Source: Chitinophagaceae bacterium IBVUCB2
Lineage (GTDB): Bacteria > Bacteroidota > Bacteroidia > Chitinophagales > Chitinophagaceae
DNA: 64,000 nt
Assembly: GCA_002127295.1 (NCBI GenBank)
Contig: NFUV01000001.1
Location: 1,488,001 to 1,552,000 of the forward strand
Reading direction: 5' to 3'
Shown here: piece by piece, positions 26,426 through 33,948 of the stretch
Layout of the letters: each line of letters begins with the position of its first letter
How positions within the stretch are numbered: the stretch's first letter is position 1
Position numbers and translations under genes: made by a program
Notes under the pieces: generated by a model
The model's database searches: none
Told to the model about the DNA's origin: nothing
The model's input: only the letters and a program-made list of their open reading frames with translations

Positions 26426-27568
26426 TCAAAACTCCCCCACCAACTTCCCCAATTCCATCTCTTCCAACAACTGCCTTTCCGGTTTTCCTTCTACCAATTC
26501 CCATTTAATTAATCGAATGCAGCCATCGGCAATTTCAATTCCCGTAATATCACCATCACTAAAGCAGCAGCAACCGCTGTTAAAATAAGAAGGCTTCATA
26601 CTCATATAATCCAATGCTACCGCAGTAAATTCTTTTTCTCTTTTCTTTATTTCATCCAGCAATGATTTGAGTTGCGGTTCATCATTTTGTTTTCCTGCAA
26701 ATTGAAATTGTTTGTACAATCGTTCGATATGTGTTAGCGATGCAAATACTGGCTGGTGTGTATGCCCGGTTACCAGTATTAATTTTTCTTGTGCCTGCGA
26801 CCATTCATACATGATATTATTGTGCAGTGTTTTCTTTTCTGCATCATAAGCCGGTGTGTTGGGATTAATACGCAGCAAGGCCTGTAACGGTGCCCATATC
26901 CAGCCCACAAAAAATTTACTGAACCAGTTACCATCGCTTTGCGCATCTCCCTGGTGACCGTGAGTTAAGAAAATAGTAAGTTCGGAGTCCTTTGTCCGGT
27001 TTTCCGATTCCGGTATATTGGCTCCCGGCTCCTGGGTATTGACCAAAGACTTTAATACAACTCCGTCGTACACTTCCACCTTCTCCCCATAAATCATTTT
27101 CAGATCAAAAGCCGCAAGCGGACTGGTGTTCCAATACAGATCATGGTTGCCTGAAAGCTTAACGTATTTGCCATTGGCAATAAATTTTTTTTCCGCTTCA
27201 AAAGTGGCTTTGTTCTTTTTCTTTACCTGCCAGAATGTATTCTCCCACAGTTCTTCACTATCACCTAAGTTGATGAAACAAAAATCTTCAGCTGCATAAT
27301 GTTCCAATGCAGCCAAATAGTTTGGTTCTGCTTGTGTAAAATCATCAGCACCATTTCTTCTCCCTTTATGCTGGTCGGAGAAGATGATGAATTTTCCAGC
27401 ATGTTGTTCAAAAGGAATTACCAGCCCTTTTTTGCCGGGATGTTCCTGTATATTCTTAAGCAAGGCTGCAAGTGCATCAAAAATTCGTTGCCGGTTGGGC
27501 CGGGAAGAAAATTTACTGGCTGCCCACAATACCGGTCTTAGTAATATTATTCGTAAAAGCTTCCTCAT
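26426..27568 (-). CDS. Calcineurin-like metallophosphoesterase
   Basis: A 380-residue phosphoesterase. Metal-binding motifs appear in order: FSDQHKGR (DxH), NLGDSEELW (GDxxE), SGNHD (GNHD), FLTHGHQGD (GH) and VTGHTHQP (GHTH). The arrangement resembles UDP-2,3-diacylglucosamine hydrolase-like and related cytoplasmic hydrolases, but the substrate is unclear. Between the GNHD and THGH motifs lies a hydrophilic insertion, QEPGANIPESENRTKDSE, encoded by a degenerate 7-bp-period repeat. Confidence 0.8.
   Translation of the reverse strand: MRKLLRIILLRPVLWAASKFSSRPNRQRIFDALAALLKNIQEHPGKKGLVIPFEQHAGKFIIFSDQHKGRRNGADDFTQAEPNYLAALEHYAAEDFCFINLGDSEELWENTFWQVKKKNKATFEAEKKFIANGKYVKLSGNHDLYWNTSPLAAFDLKMIYGEKVEVYDGVVLKSLVNTQEPGANIPESENRTKDSELTIFLTHGHQGDAQSDGNWFSKFFVGWIWAPLQALLRINPNTPAYDAEKKTLHNNIMYEWSQAQEKLILVTGHTHQPVFASLTHIERLYKQFQFAGKQNDEPQLKSLLDEIKKREKEFTAVALDYMSMKPSYFNSGCCCFSDGDITGIEIADGCIRLIKWELVEGKPERQLLEEMELGKLVGEF
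26986..27034. repeat. Degenerate 7-bp-period array inside the metallophosphoesterase gene
   Basis: On the minus strand the segment reads as heptamers GGAGCCG, GGAGCCA, ATATACC, GGAATCG, GAAAACC, GGACAAA, GGACTCC. It encodes a polar loop between conserved metal-binding motifs. The periodicity is imperfect but visible over about 49 bp. Confidence 0.5.
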
Positions 27569-27637
27569 GAATGTATTAGCAAAAAATCAATAAATATGTT
27601 CGGTAAAATACTTTAAACAGTTGTTCTTTTTACTCTT

Positions 27638-27665
27638 TTGGCAGTAGTAAAAAAAGCTATATTTA
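27638..27665 (+). promoter_or_regulatory. Probable promoter of the T9SS metalloprotease gene
   Basis: TTG at 27638-27640 and TATATTTA at 27658-27665 (one mismatch to TAnnTTTG) are separated by 17 bp. The predicted start near 27671 leaves a leader of about 13 nt before the ATG at 27684. Confidence 0.4.
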
Positions 27666-27683
27666 CAGCCAATTTAATCTTTT

Positions 27684-30600
27684 ATGAAAAACCTATCAGC
27701 CACCATAGCAATATTGCTATGCAGTTTCTGCAGTTTGCATGCACAAAATGTAAACGATTTATTCCAGCAAAAAACAAGGCTCGTCAACGACTTTCATAGT
27801 GTGGCGACAAAATATCAGGCCTTCGATTTAAATACTTCCAGGCTTGCCACTCTTAGTAGTCAATCAACTTCAACATTAAAAATGGATTTGCCATTTGAGA
27901 ATAGCACACTGAAGCTTGATCTTAAAAAAGCTGCTATTACAACTCCAAACTTTTCTGTAGTGGAAGCATTACCCGGTGGCGGCCGCAGAACAGTGTCGTA
28001 TAGTGGTGGTACCTTTTACCAGGGAAAAATTGAAGGCAAAGAAAATTCATTTGCCACTATTGCTGTTTTTAAAGACCAGGTAATGGGAGTAATTGCGGAT
28101 GAACAAAGTAATATCGTACTCGGTGCCATTGAAAGAAATGGAAAAGCCACTAATGAATATACTTTATACCGTGATAAAGATCTGACTATTGACAATCCTT
28201 TTGTTTGCAGCACTCCAGATGGGCCTGCAGAGGAAAATAATACACCGAATCCTATCGCAACGACCAACGCTGTAACAGAAGCTGTAGGTGCTCCCATTGA
28301 AATATATTTTGAATGTGATTTTAAATTTTACCAGGATAAAGGAAGCAATACAACTACTGTAATTAATTATGTGCTCAGCTTCTTTAATAATACAGCTCTC
28401 CTGTATGATAATGAAGATATAAAAGTACAGGTGTCACAAATATTGGTTTGGACCACCCAGGATCCGGAAGCAGCAGCAGGTTTAAATACAACATCAGCTG
28501 TATTACCAGCATTCCGTACCCGCATGCAATCAACCACTTTTGTGGGCGACTATGCACATTTTTTATCCACCCGTTCATTGGGTGGTGGTATCGCTTACTT
28601 GTTAAGCAATCCATGCGGCAGCAGCAGCAGAGTTGCAGTAAGTGCAATTAATAATACTTATCAGAATTTTCCAACCTATTCATGGACCGTAATGGTTGTT
28701 ACACATGAGCTGGGCCACAATTTTGGGTCTAATCACACACAATGGTGTGGTTGGGTAGGCGGTGCTTTGGACAATTGCTTTGCAACAGAAGGGGGCTGTC
28801 CTCCGGGACCGGCACCGACTAATGGGGGTACCATTATGAGTTATTGTCACACCACTTCAACAGGTATTAATTTAAATAATGGATTTGGCCAACAACCTGG
28901 CGATAAAATAAGACAGGTTATTGGTGCTGCTACCTGCTTTGGTTCTTGCAGCATGACGATCACTTCTTTAACTAAGATTGATGCCTCTTGTGGTGAAAAT
29001 AATGGCTCTGCAACAGTAACTACGGCTAACAGTACCGGAGCTGTAAGCTATTTATGGAGCAACGGACAAACCGGCGCTACTTTATCTAATGTAGGTCCGG
29101 GCACCTATCATGTAACAGTAAGCGATGCTGCTGGTTGCCGGGTTATGGATGTTGTTACTATCGTAAACTCCGGTGCAACACTAAATGCTGTATTGACTCC
29201 GGGCACAGCAACGAGTTTTTGTACAGGAAGCAATGTTTTACTTTCTGTTACTAATAATGCTGCCTATACTTACCAATGGTACCGGAACAATATTATTATT
29301 TCTGGTGCCATTTCAAATACTTACACTGCAACAACTGGTGGTAATTATTCTGTTGTTGTAACATCCGGTTCATGTAGTGTTACAAGAACGGTTGTTCTAA
29401 CTGAAGTACCAGTACCATCGGCTGCTATTAATCCTGCAAGCAGTACTACTTTTTGTGCGGGTGGCAGCGTAGTGTTAAACGGAAGTCCCAGCGGTTCTTA
29501 CACATACCAATGGTATAATAATGCGTCACCTATTAGCGGAGCCACTAATCCAACTTATACTGCCACAACAAGTGGCAACTATACGGTAAAAGTATCGGCA
29601 GGTACTTGCGAATCTACTTCAACAAGTACTACTGTAACAGTAAACCCAACACCAATTGCTACGGCCACTGCAGGAGGTGCTACCTCATTTTGTACTGGTG
29701 GAAGTGTAACCTTGAATGCTACTACAGGAAGTGGTTATACGTATGAATGGTATAATGGTGCTTCAATTATTGGAGGGGCAACTAATTCAACTTATACAGC
29801 TACGGCTAGTGGCAATTATACTGTAAGAGTTACAGCAAATGGTTGCCAGGCAACATCGGCTGCCATTGTGGTTTCTGTAGTGGCAACACCTACGGCAAAT
29901 ATTACTCCGGGTGGAGCTACTACTTTTTGTGCAGGTGGCACAGTGGTATTAAATGCCAATGCCGGCGGTTCTTATTCATATCAATGGTATAATAATGCAT
30001 CGCCCATTAGTGGGGCTACCAACCCAACTTATTCTGCTACGGCAAGTGGTAATTATACCGTTAAAGTTTTTGCAGGCAATTGTGAAGCAACTTCAACACC
30101 TGTTGTTGTTACCGTGAATCCTGTTCCGCAAGCGACGGTTTCAGTAAACGGAGCTACTACATTTTGTTCGGGAGGCAGTGTTGTTTTGAATGCCGGTACC
30201 GGAAGTGGTTATACTTATCAATGGTATAACGGCGGTACATTAATTGGAGGAGCCACCAATGCTTCTTATACAGCTCTTACCAGTGGTAGTTATTCAGTAA
30301 GAGTTACAGCTAATGGCTGTGAAGCTACTTCTTCTGCAACCATTATCACTGTAAATCCAACACCTGTGGCTGCAATAACAGCGGGTGGCCCTGTTGCATT
30401 TTGTTCAGGTGGTAATGTTGTTTTAAGTGCTACTACCGGCAATGGTTATACATATCAATGGTATAATAATGCAGTTGCAATTGGTGGTGCTGTTAACGCT
30501 ACTTACACGGCAACAACCTCCGGTAATTACACTGTAAGAGTAACAGCCAACACTTGCGAGGTTACATCATCCGCTACTACTGTTACGGTAAGCCCGGCAC

Positions 30601-31604
30601 CACAGGCAGTGATTACTGCTAATGGATCTACCAGTTTCTGTAATGGAGGAAATGTTACCATTAATGCCAATACCGGTACAGGCTATATTTACCAATGGTA
30701 TAGAAATGGCGTTGCAATAAACGCAGCTACCAATTCAAGTTACCAGGCCACTACCAGCGGGAATTATACTGCAACCATTACATTAGGCACTTGTGTTTCT
30801 ACATCTTCTGCAACCGCAGTTACTGTTTTTTCAAACCCGGTAGTAACTGTAACCCCAGCTTCGGCTACTATACAAAAATTCCAAACACAACTATTAACAG
30901 CTACTGGTGCTGCTTCCTATAACTGGGCTGCACAATCTGCCCTGGTAAGTTCCACCGCATCATCGGCTGTGGTTAGACCACTTACTACCACAACTTATAC
31001 AATCGAGGGAACAGATAATAACGGTTGTAAAGGAACAACTAATGCAACTGTAACAGTAATAGGATGTGGAGATGTTACAGGTATTACAACAACCGCTTAT
31101 AGTCCTTCGAGGGTGCTTGTAAAATGGACAAATCCGCAGGGCGTTACGACAGATACTTTACAATACAGGAAAACCGGTTCAACCACCTGGACTAAAATAT
31201 TTGTAACCGGACAGGAATATGAATTGAGCGGATTACAACCTGGAGTAAGTTATGAATACAACGTTATTCCATTATGTAATACAACAACGGTATTTCTGCC
31301 TTCTGCTATAAATACATTCAGTACAGCGCAATTGAGTAACAATGTTTATATCAAACTATTTCCTAACCCGGCAATTAATTCTGCAACAAGGTTAGAAGTA
31401 ATAGTGGATGTACCTTTTACCATGCAGGCAATTGTATATGATAATAAAGGGAAAATGATGATGACAATTAGCCCGTCCCAAAATTATCCCGCAGGGCAGG
31501 TAATAAAACAAGTAAATCCTGAAAGGCTTGCCAATGGATTATATCATATTGCTATTACCATCAATGGCAAAATGCATACTATTAAAATGCTCGTAAATCA
31601 TTAA
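27684..31604 (+). CDS. Large secreted metzincin protease with Ig-like repeats and T9SS sorting domain
   Basis: A 1306-residue surface or secreted protease. The signal peptide ends SLHAQ. A prodomain precedes a reprolysin-like (M12B) catalytic domain whose zinc site HELGHNFGSNH (His341, Glu342, His345, His351) is followed by the Met-turn GTIMSYC. A cysteine-bounded domain leads to seven tandem Ig-like repeats of about 79 residues (499-1052), each with FC.GG.V.LN, YQWYN and SGNYTV. An eighth divergent Ig domain, a fibronectin III-like segment and a C-terminal T9SS domain (LFPNPAINSATRLEV...) follow. Export is by type IX secretion, whose machinery is not in the window. Confidence 0.92.
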   Translation: MKNLSATIAILLCSFCSLHAQNVNDLFQQKTRLVNDFHSVATKYQAFDLNTSRLATLSSQSTSTLKMDLPFENSTLKLDLKKAAITTPNFSVVEALPGGGRRTVSYSGGTFYQGKIEGKENSFATIAVFKDQVMGVIADEQSNIVLGAIERNGKATNEYTLYRDKDLTIDNPFVCSTPDGPAEENNTPNPIATTNAVTEAVGAPIEIYFECDFKFYQDKGSNTTTVINYVLSFFNNTALLYDNEDIKVQVSQILVWTTQDPEAAAGLNTTSAVLPAFRTRMQSTTFVGDYAHFLSTRSLGGGIAYLLSNPCGSSSRVAVSAINNTYQNFPTYSWTVMVVTHELGHNFGSNHTQWCGWVGGALDNCFATEGGCPPGPAPTNGGTIMSYCHTTSTGINLNNGFGQQPGDKIRQVIGAATCFGSCSMTITSLTKIDASCGENNGSATVTTANSTGAVSYLWSNGQTGATLSNVGPGTYHVTVSDAAGCRVMDVVTIVNSGATLNAVLTPGTATSFCTGSNVLLSVTNNAAYTYQWYRNNIIISGAISNTYTATTGGNYSVVVTSGSCSVTRTVVLTEVPVPSAAINPASSTTFCAGGSVVLNGSPSGSYTYQWYNNASPISGATNPTYTATTSGNYTVKVSAGTCESTSTSTTVTVNPTPIATATAGGATSFCTGGSVTLNATTGSGYTYEWYNGASIIGGATNSTYTATASGNYTVRVTANGCQATSAAIVVSVVATPTANITPGGATTFCAGGTVVLNANAGGSYSYQWYNNASPISGATNPTYSATASGNYTVKVFAGNCEATSTPVVVTVNPVPQATVSVNGATTFCSGGSVVLNAGTGSGYTYQWYNGGTLIGGATNASYTALTSGSYSVRVTANGCEATSSATIITVNPTPVAAITAGGPVAFCSGGNVVLSATTGNGYTYQWYNNAVAIGGAVNATYTATTSGNYTVRVTANTCEVTSSATTVTVSPAPQAVITANGSTSFCNGGNVTINANTGTGYIYQWYRNGVAINAATNSSYQATTSGNYTATITLGTCVSTSSATAVTVFSNPVVTVTPASATIQKFQTQLLTATGAASYNWAAQSALVSSTASSAVVRPLTTTTYTIEGTDNNGCKGTTNATVTVIGCGDVTGITTTAYSPSRVLVKWTNPQGVTTDTLQYRKTGSTTWTKIFVTGQEYELSGLQPGVSYEYNVIPLCNTTTVFLPSAINTFSTAQLSNNVYIKLFPNPAINSATRLEVIVDVPFTMQAIVYDNKGKMMMTISPSQNYPAGQVIKQVNPERLANGLYHIAITINGKMHTIKMLVNH
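29178..30839 (+). repeat. Seven tandem Ig-like coding repeats (about 237 bp each)
   Basis: Seven in-frame units of 79-80 codons. Units 2 (from 29418) and 4 (from 29892) share the stretch QWYNNASPISGATNPTY, and units 3 and 5 share SGYTY.WYNG.. and RVTANGC, pointing to duplication of a two-unit block of 474 bp. Confidence 0.85.
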
Positions 31605-31625
31605 AGAAGATCAATTTATTCCCAA

Positions 31626-31656
31626 AACCGCCCTGTTTAAAGCAGGGCGGTTTTTT
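31626..31656 (+). terminator. Bidirectional terminator between the metalloprotease and RidA genes
   Basis: A perfect 10-bp stem AACCGCCCTG/CAGGGCGGTT with a 7-nt loop and a T-run on the plus strand. It lies 21 bp after the metalloprotease stop and touches the convergent RidA stop, with an A-rich left flank (CCCAAAA) that can serve the other strand less strongly. Confidence 0.85.
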
Positions 31657-32035
31657 ATTTTACAGCTATCATACTTATTTCCACGTTTACAAACTTGGGC
31701 AAAGCCGAAACTTGTACAGTTTCCCTTGCGGGGAAATCGCTGTCAAAATATTTTCCATACACTTCATTTACCTGCCCAAACTGGTGCATATCAGTAAGAA
31801 ATATTGTTGTCTTTACCACATTAGCAAAACCCATTTCTGCTTTTTGAAGAATAGCTTTTAAATTATGCATTACCTGGTGGGTTTCTTCCTGTATATCTTT
31901 ATTGCGCAATTCGCCGGTTGGTGGGTCAATACATATTTGACCGGAAATAAACAGCATATTGCCAGATAATACTGCCTGGTTATATGGGCCAATAGGGGCC
32001 GGAGCATCAGAAGCAGTGATAATTGTTTTACTCAT
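31655..32035 (-). CDS. ridA: RidA-family reactive imine deaminase
   Basis: 126 residues, the normal RidA length. Conserved segments are APAPIGPYNQAV at the N-terminus, LFISGQICIDP, and the active-site region PARETVQVSALPKFVNVEISMIA with the substrate-binding Arg and Glu. RidA hydrolyses reactive 2-aminoacrylate and related imines produced by PLP enzymes in the cytoplasm. A TAAATTCG -7 element lies 26 bp upstream of the ATG. Confidence 0.92.
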   Translation of the reverse strand: MSKTIITASDAPAPIGPYNQAVLSGNMLFISGQICIDPPTGELRNKDIQEETHQVMHNLKAILQKAEMGFANVVKTTIFLTDMHQFGQVNEVYGKYFDSDFPARETVQVSALPKFVNVEISMIAVK

Positions 32036-32060
32036 TGGTAGTTTTTTATATTCAACAGAA

Positions 32061-32068
32061 CGAATTTA
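32061..32068 (-). promoter_or_regulatory. -7 promoter element for ridA
   Basis: TAAATTCG on the minus strand fits the TAnnTTNG pattern; the expected start near 32055 gives a leader of about 20 nt. Confidence 0.35.
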
Positions 32069-32101
32069 GCTTTATGTGCTTTCTTTGCAAAAAATAGAAT
32101 T

Positions 32102-32728
32102 ATGAAGATATTGGTGGTTGCAGATGATGGTTTAAAACAAGAATTACTTGCACAAGGACTGCAGAATGATATAGATATTGACTGGACAACCACTATTCCC
32201 TCTTCAACCTCAGTTGACTGTTGCATTGACCTATTATTCAATTATACAAGTGAAAGAGTTGAAGCCTTACAAAAAATACAATTGAATATTGTAATTATAA
32301 ATGCTGTTACTACCACACTAGAAAGCCTGCCGGAAAACTTTATACGGATAAATGGCTGGCCAGGTTTTTTACAACGTAACATTATTGAAGCAACAGCCGC
32401 AAATGAGCTAATAAAGAAAGAAGCTGAAAAAATATTTACCTCTTTTAATAGATCAACAGAGTGGGTGCCAGACAAAGCTGGTTTTATTACTGCAACCATA
32501 ATCAGTATGATCATTAATGAAGCCTATTTTGCATTTGGAGAACAAGTGAGTAGTAAGGAAGATATTGACACGGCTATGAAACTCGGCACTAATTATCCTT
32601 TTGGGCCTTTTGAATGGAGTAAAAAGATCGGACTTCGTAAAGTCCATGAGTTGCTGACTACATTAACTCAAAAAAATATTCGCTACCAACCGGCGACGTT
32701 ATTAACCAAGGAAGCCCTTACCCAATGA
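32102..32728 (+). CDS. 3-hydroxyacyl-CoA dehydrogenase-like protein, degenerate
   Basis: A 208-residue protein whose C-terminal part matches the 3HCDH helical domain: DKAGFITATIISMIINEAYFAFGEQVSSKEDIDTAMKLG and YPFGPFEW are the family's signature. The N-terminal half is short and lacks a GxGxxG NAD-binding loop (it reads KILVVADDGLKQ), and the position of the catalytic His motif (H.FNP) reads INGWPGF. It probably does not work as a normal dehydrogenase. Its last 4 bp overlap tsaB (ATGA), implying translational coupling. Confidence 0.7.
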   Translation: MKILVVADDGLKQELLAQGLQNDIDIDWTTTIPSSTSVDCCIDLLFNYTSERVEALQKIQLNIVIINAVTTTLESLPENFIRINGWPGFLQRNIIEATAANELIKKEAEKIFTSFNRSTEWVPDKAGFITATIISMIINEAYFAFGEQVSSKEDIDTAMKLGTNYPFGPFEWSKKIGLRKVHELLTTLTQKNIRYQPATLLTKEALTQ

Positions 32729-33393
32729 GTCTTATTTTAAACATAGAAACTTCGATCAATACCGCTTCTATTTGCTTAAAAAATACTGAAGGGTTGGAAG
32801 ATATGCTTATGAATGATAACCAGAAAGATCATGCCGGCTGGTTGCATGAAGCAATTGCTTCCTTGTTGAAAAAAAATGATTTCGCCCCGGCTGACTTGGA
32901 TGCTGTAGCAGTGAGCATCGGACCCGGCTCTTACACTGGCTTACGGGTTGGCCTCGCTTCCGCCAAAGGATTGTGTTTTGTATTAAATATTCCGTTGATT
33001 GCAATCGGCACTCTAAAGATGATGGCTTTTGCTGTAAAAGATGAAGTGCCGGGGGCAACAATTTGCCCTATGATCGATGCCCGCAGGATGGAAGTTTTTT
33101 TTGCTGTTTACGACCAATTGTTAATTGAAAAAATAGCACCGAAAGCTGCAATTATTGATGAAAATTTTGGGCAGCAATTTGGCTCTAATGAAAAAATAAT
33201 CTTTTGTGGAAACGGTAGCAAGAAACTGCAGGATCATTATAACAGCCCCTTTACAACTTACAGTAATACAGTGGCAAACGCCTCACACCTGGCCAATTTG
33301 GCGGAAATTTCCTTCCAAAAAAACGATTTTGCAGACTTGGCTTATATAGAACCTCTCTATATAAAAGAATTTTATAATCCTGCCACAAGGTAG
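32725..33393 (+). CDS. tsaB: TsaB, tRNA threonylcarbamoyladenosine biosynthesis protein
   Basis: 222 residues, typical of TsaB, the non-catalytic ASKHA-fold partner of TsaD in t6A37 synthesis. Diagnostic segments are LILNIETSINTASICL at the start and AVSIGPGSYTGLRVGLASAKGL in the middle, followed by MIDARRMEVFFAVYD. Its start overlaps the preceding gene's stop by 4 bp. Confidence 0.93.
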   Translation: MSLILNIETSINTASICLKNTEGLEDMLMNDNQKDHAGWLHEAIASLLKKNDFAPADLDAVAVSIGPGSYTGLRVGLASAKGLCFVLNIPLIAIGTLKMMAFAVKDEVPGATICPMIDARRMEVFFAVYDQLLIEKIAPKAAIIDENFGQQFGSNEKIIFCGNGSKKLQDHYNSPFTTYSNTVANASHLANLAEISFQKNDFADLAYIEPLYIKEFYNPATR

Positions 33394-33401
33394 AGCTAAT
33401 A

Positions 33402-33446
33402 AATACGTCCTATACGATTGTAAGGCTCTCAGAAATCGTACGTATT
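33402..33446. promoter_or_regulatory. Interrupted inverted repeat upstream of the ArsR-family gene
   Basis: AATACGT plus ACGATT on the left (33402-33408 and 33414-33419, split by CCTAT) are the reverse complement of the continuous right arm AAATCGTACGTATT (33433-33446). It lies 24 bp before the regulator's ATG, so autoregulation is plausible. No function is proven. Confidence 0.4.
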
Positions 33447-33469
33447 ATATCAAAATTTTTAAACAGGTA

Positions 33470-33850
33470 ATGTTAACCTCTGATTTTTTATCACCAACCA
33501 GTCAATCTATGAACAATTATTCACTGACTTTGAACAACCCTGCCGAAAGTAGCACGGCAGATTTGCAGGTAGACCTTTTGGGTGTAAAGAAAGCGGCTCT
33601 TATTTTACGGGCCCTTAATCACAAACTTCGCCAGCAAATTCTCCGGCTAATTGATGAAAACGGCCGGATGACCGTAACTGAATTGTATCTCAAACTAAGA
33701 CTTGAGCAATCAGTTGCTTCTCAACACTTAGCCATTTTGCGCAAAGCTGGTTTTGTAAACACAGACCGTGACGGAAAATTTATTTATTACTCCGTAAACA
33801 TTAACCGGATGGAGGAATTAAATAAGTTTTTGGCTGAGTTGTTAAACTAA
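33470..33850 (+). CDS. ArsR-family winged-helix regulator without cysteines
   Basis: 126 residues (a start at the internal Met14 would give 113). The winged-helix core is ALILRALNHKLRQQILRLIDENGRMTVTELYLKL, then the recognition helix SVASQHLAILRKAGFV and the wing DRDGKFIYYSVN. The whole protein contains no cysteine, so it cannot sense persulfides or thiophilic metals through the dithiol used by BigR/SqrR or classical ArsR. It precedes the persulfide dioxygenase gene by 98 bp, and a large palindrome lies between them, making it the likely regulator of that gene. Confidence 0.85.
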   Translation: MLTSDFLSPTSQSMNNYSLTLNNPAESSTADLQVDLLGVKKAALILRALNHKLRQQILRLIDENGRMTVTELYLKLRLEQSVASQHLAILRKAGFVNTDRDGKFIYYSVNINRMEELNKFLAELLN

Positions 33851-33895
33851 TTACATCATTTTTTACCCTTTGCCTTTCTCCTTAAGATTGGTAGT

Positions 33896-33944
33896 AAATG
33901 ATTTAATTTCGCACCTGCACTACAGGTGTGGGATTAAATCATTT
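33896..33944 (+). promoter_or_regulatory. 49-bp palindrome overlapping the persulfide dioxygenase promoter
   Basis: Two 22-base arms (33896-33917 and 33923-33944) surround a 5-base loop. They are inverted repeats in which the three non-identical positions are G-T compatible; the outer AAATGATTTAAT/ATTAAATCATTT and inner CACCTG/CAGGTG parts are perfect. The left arm contains TAATTTCG (33904-33911), a -7-like element. The repeat ends 4 bp before the ATG at 33949. As the GC part is at the tip and the base is AT-rich, an operator is more likely than a terminator, although T residues follow. Confidence 0.6.
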
Positions 33945-33948
33945 TTTT

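Noticed and set aside
29178-30839. Regular repeats that could be mistaken for a CRISPR or satellite array
   Set aside because: The units are about 237 bp, in frame and encode Ig-like domains; there are no short identical repeats with unique spacers.
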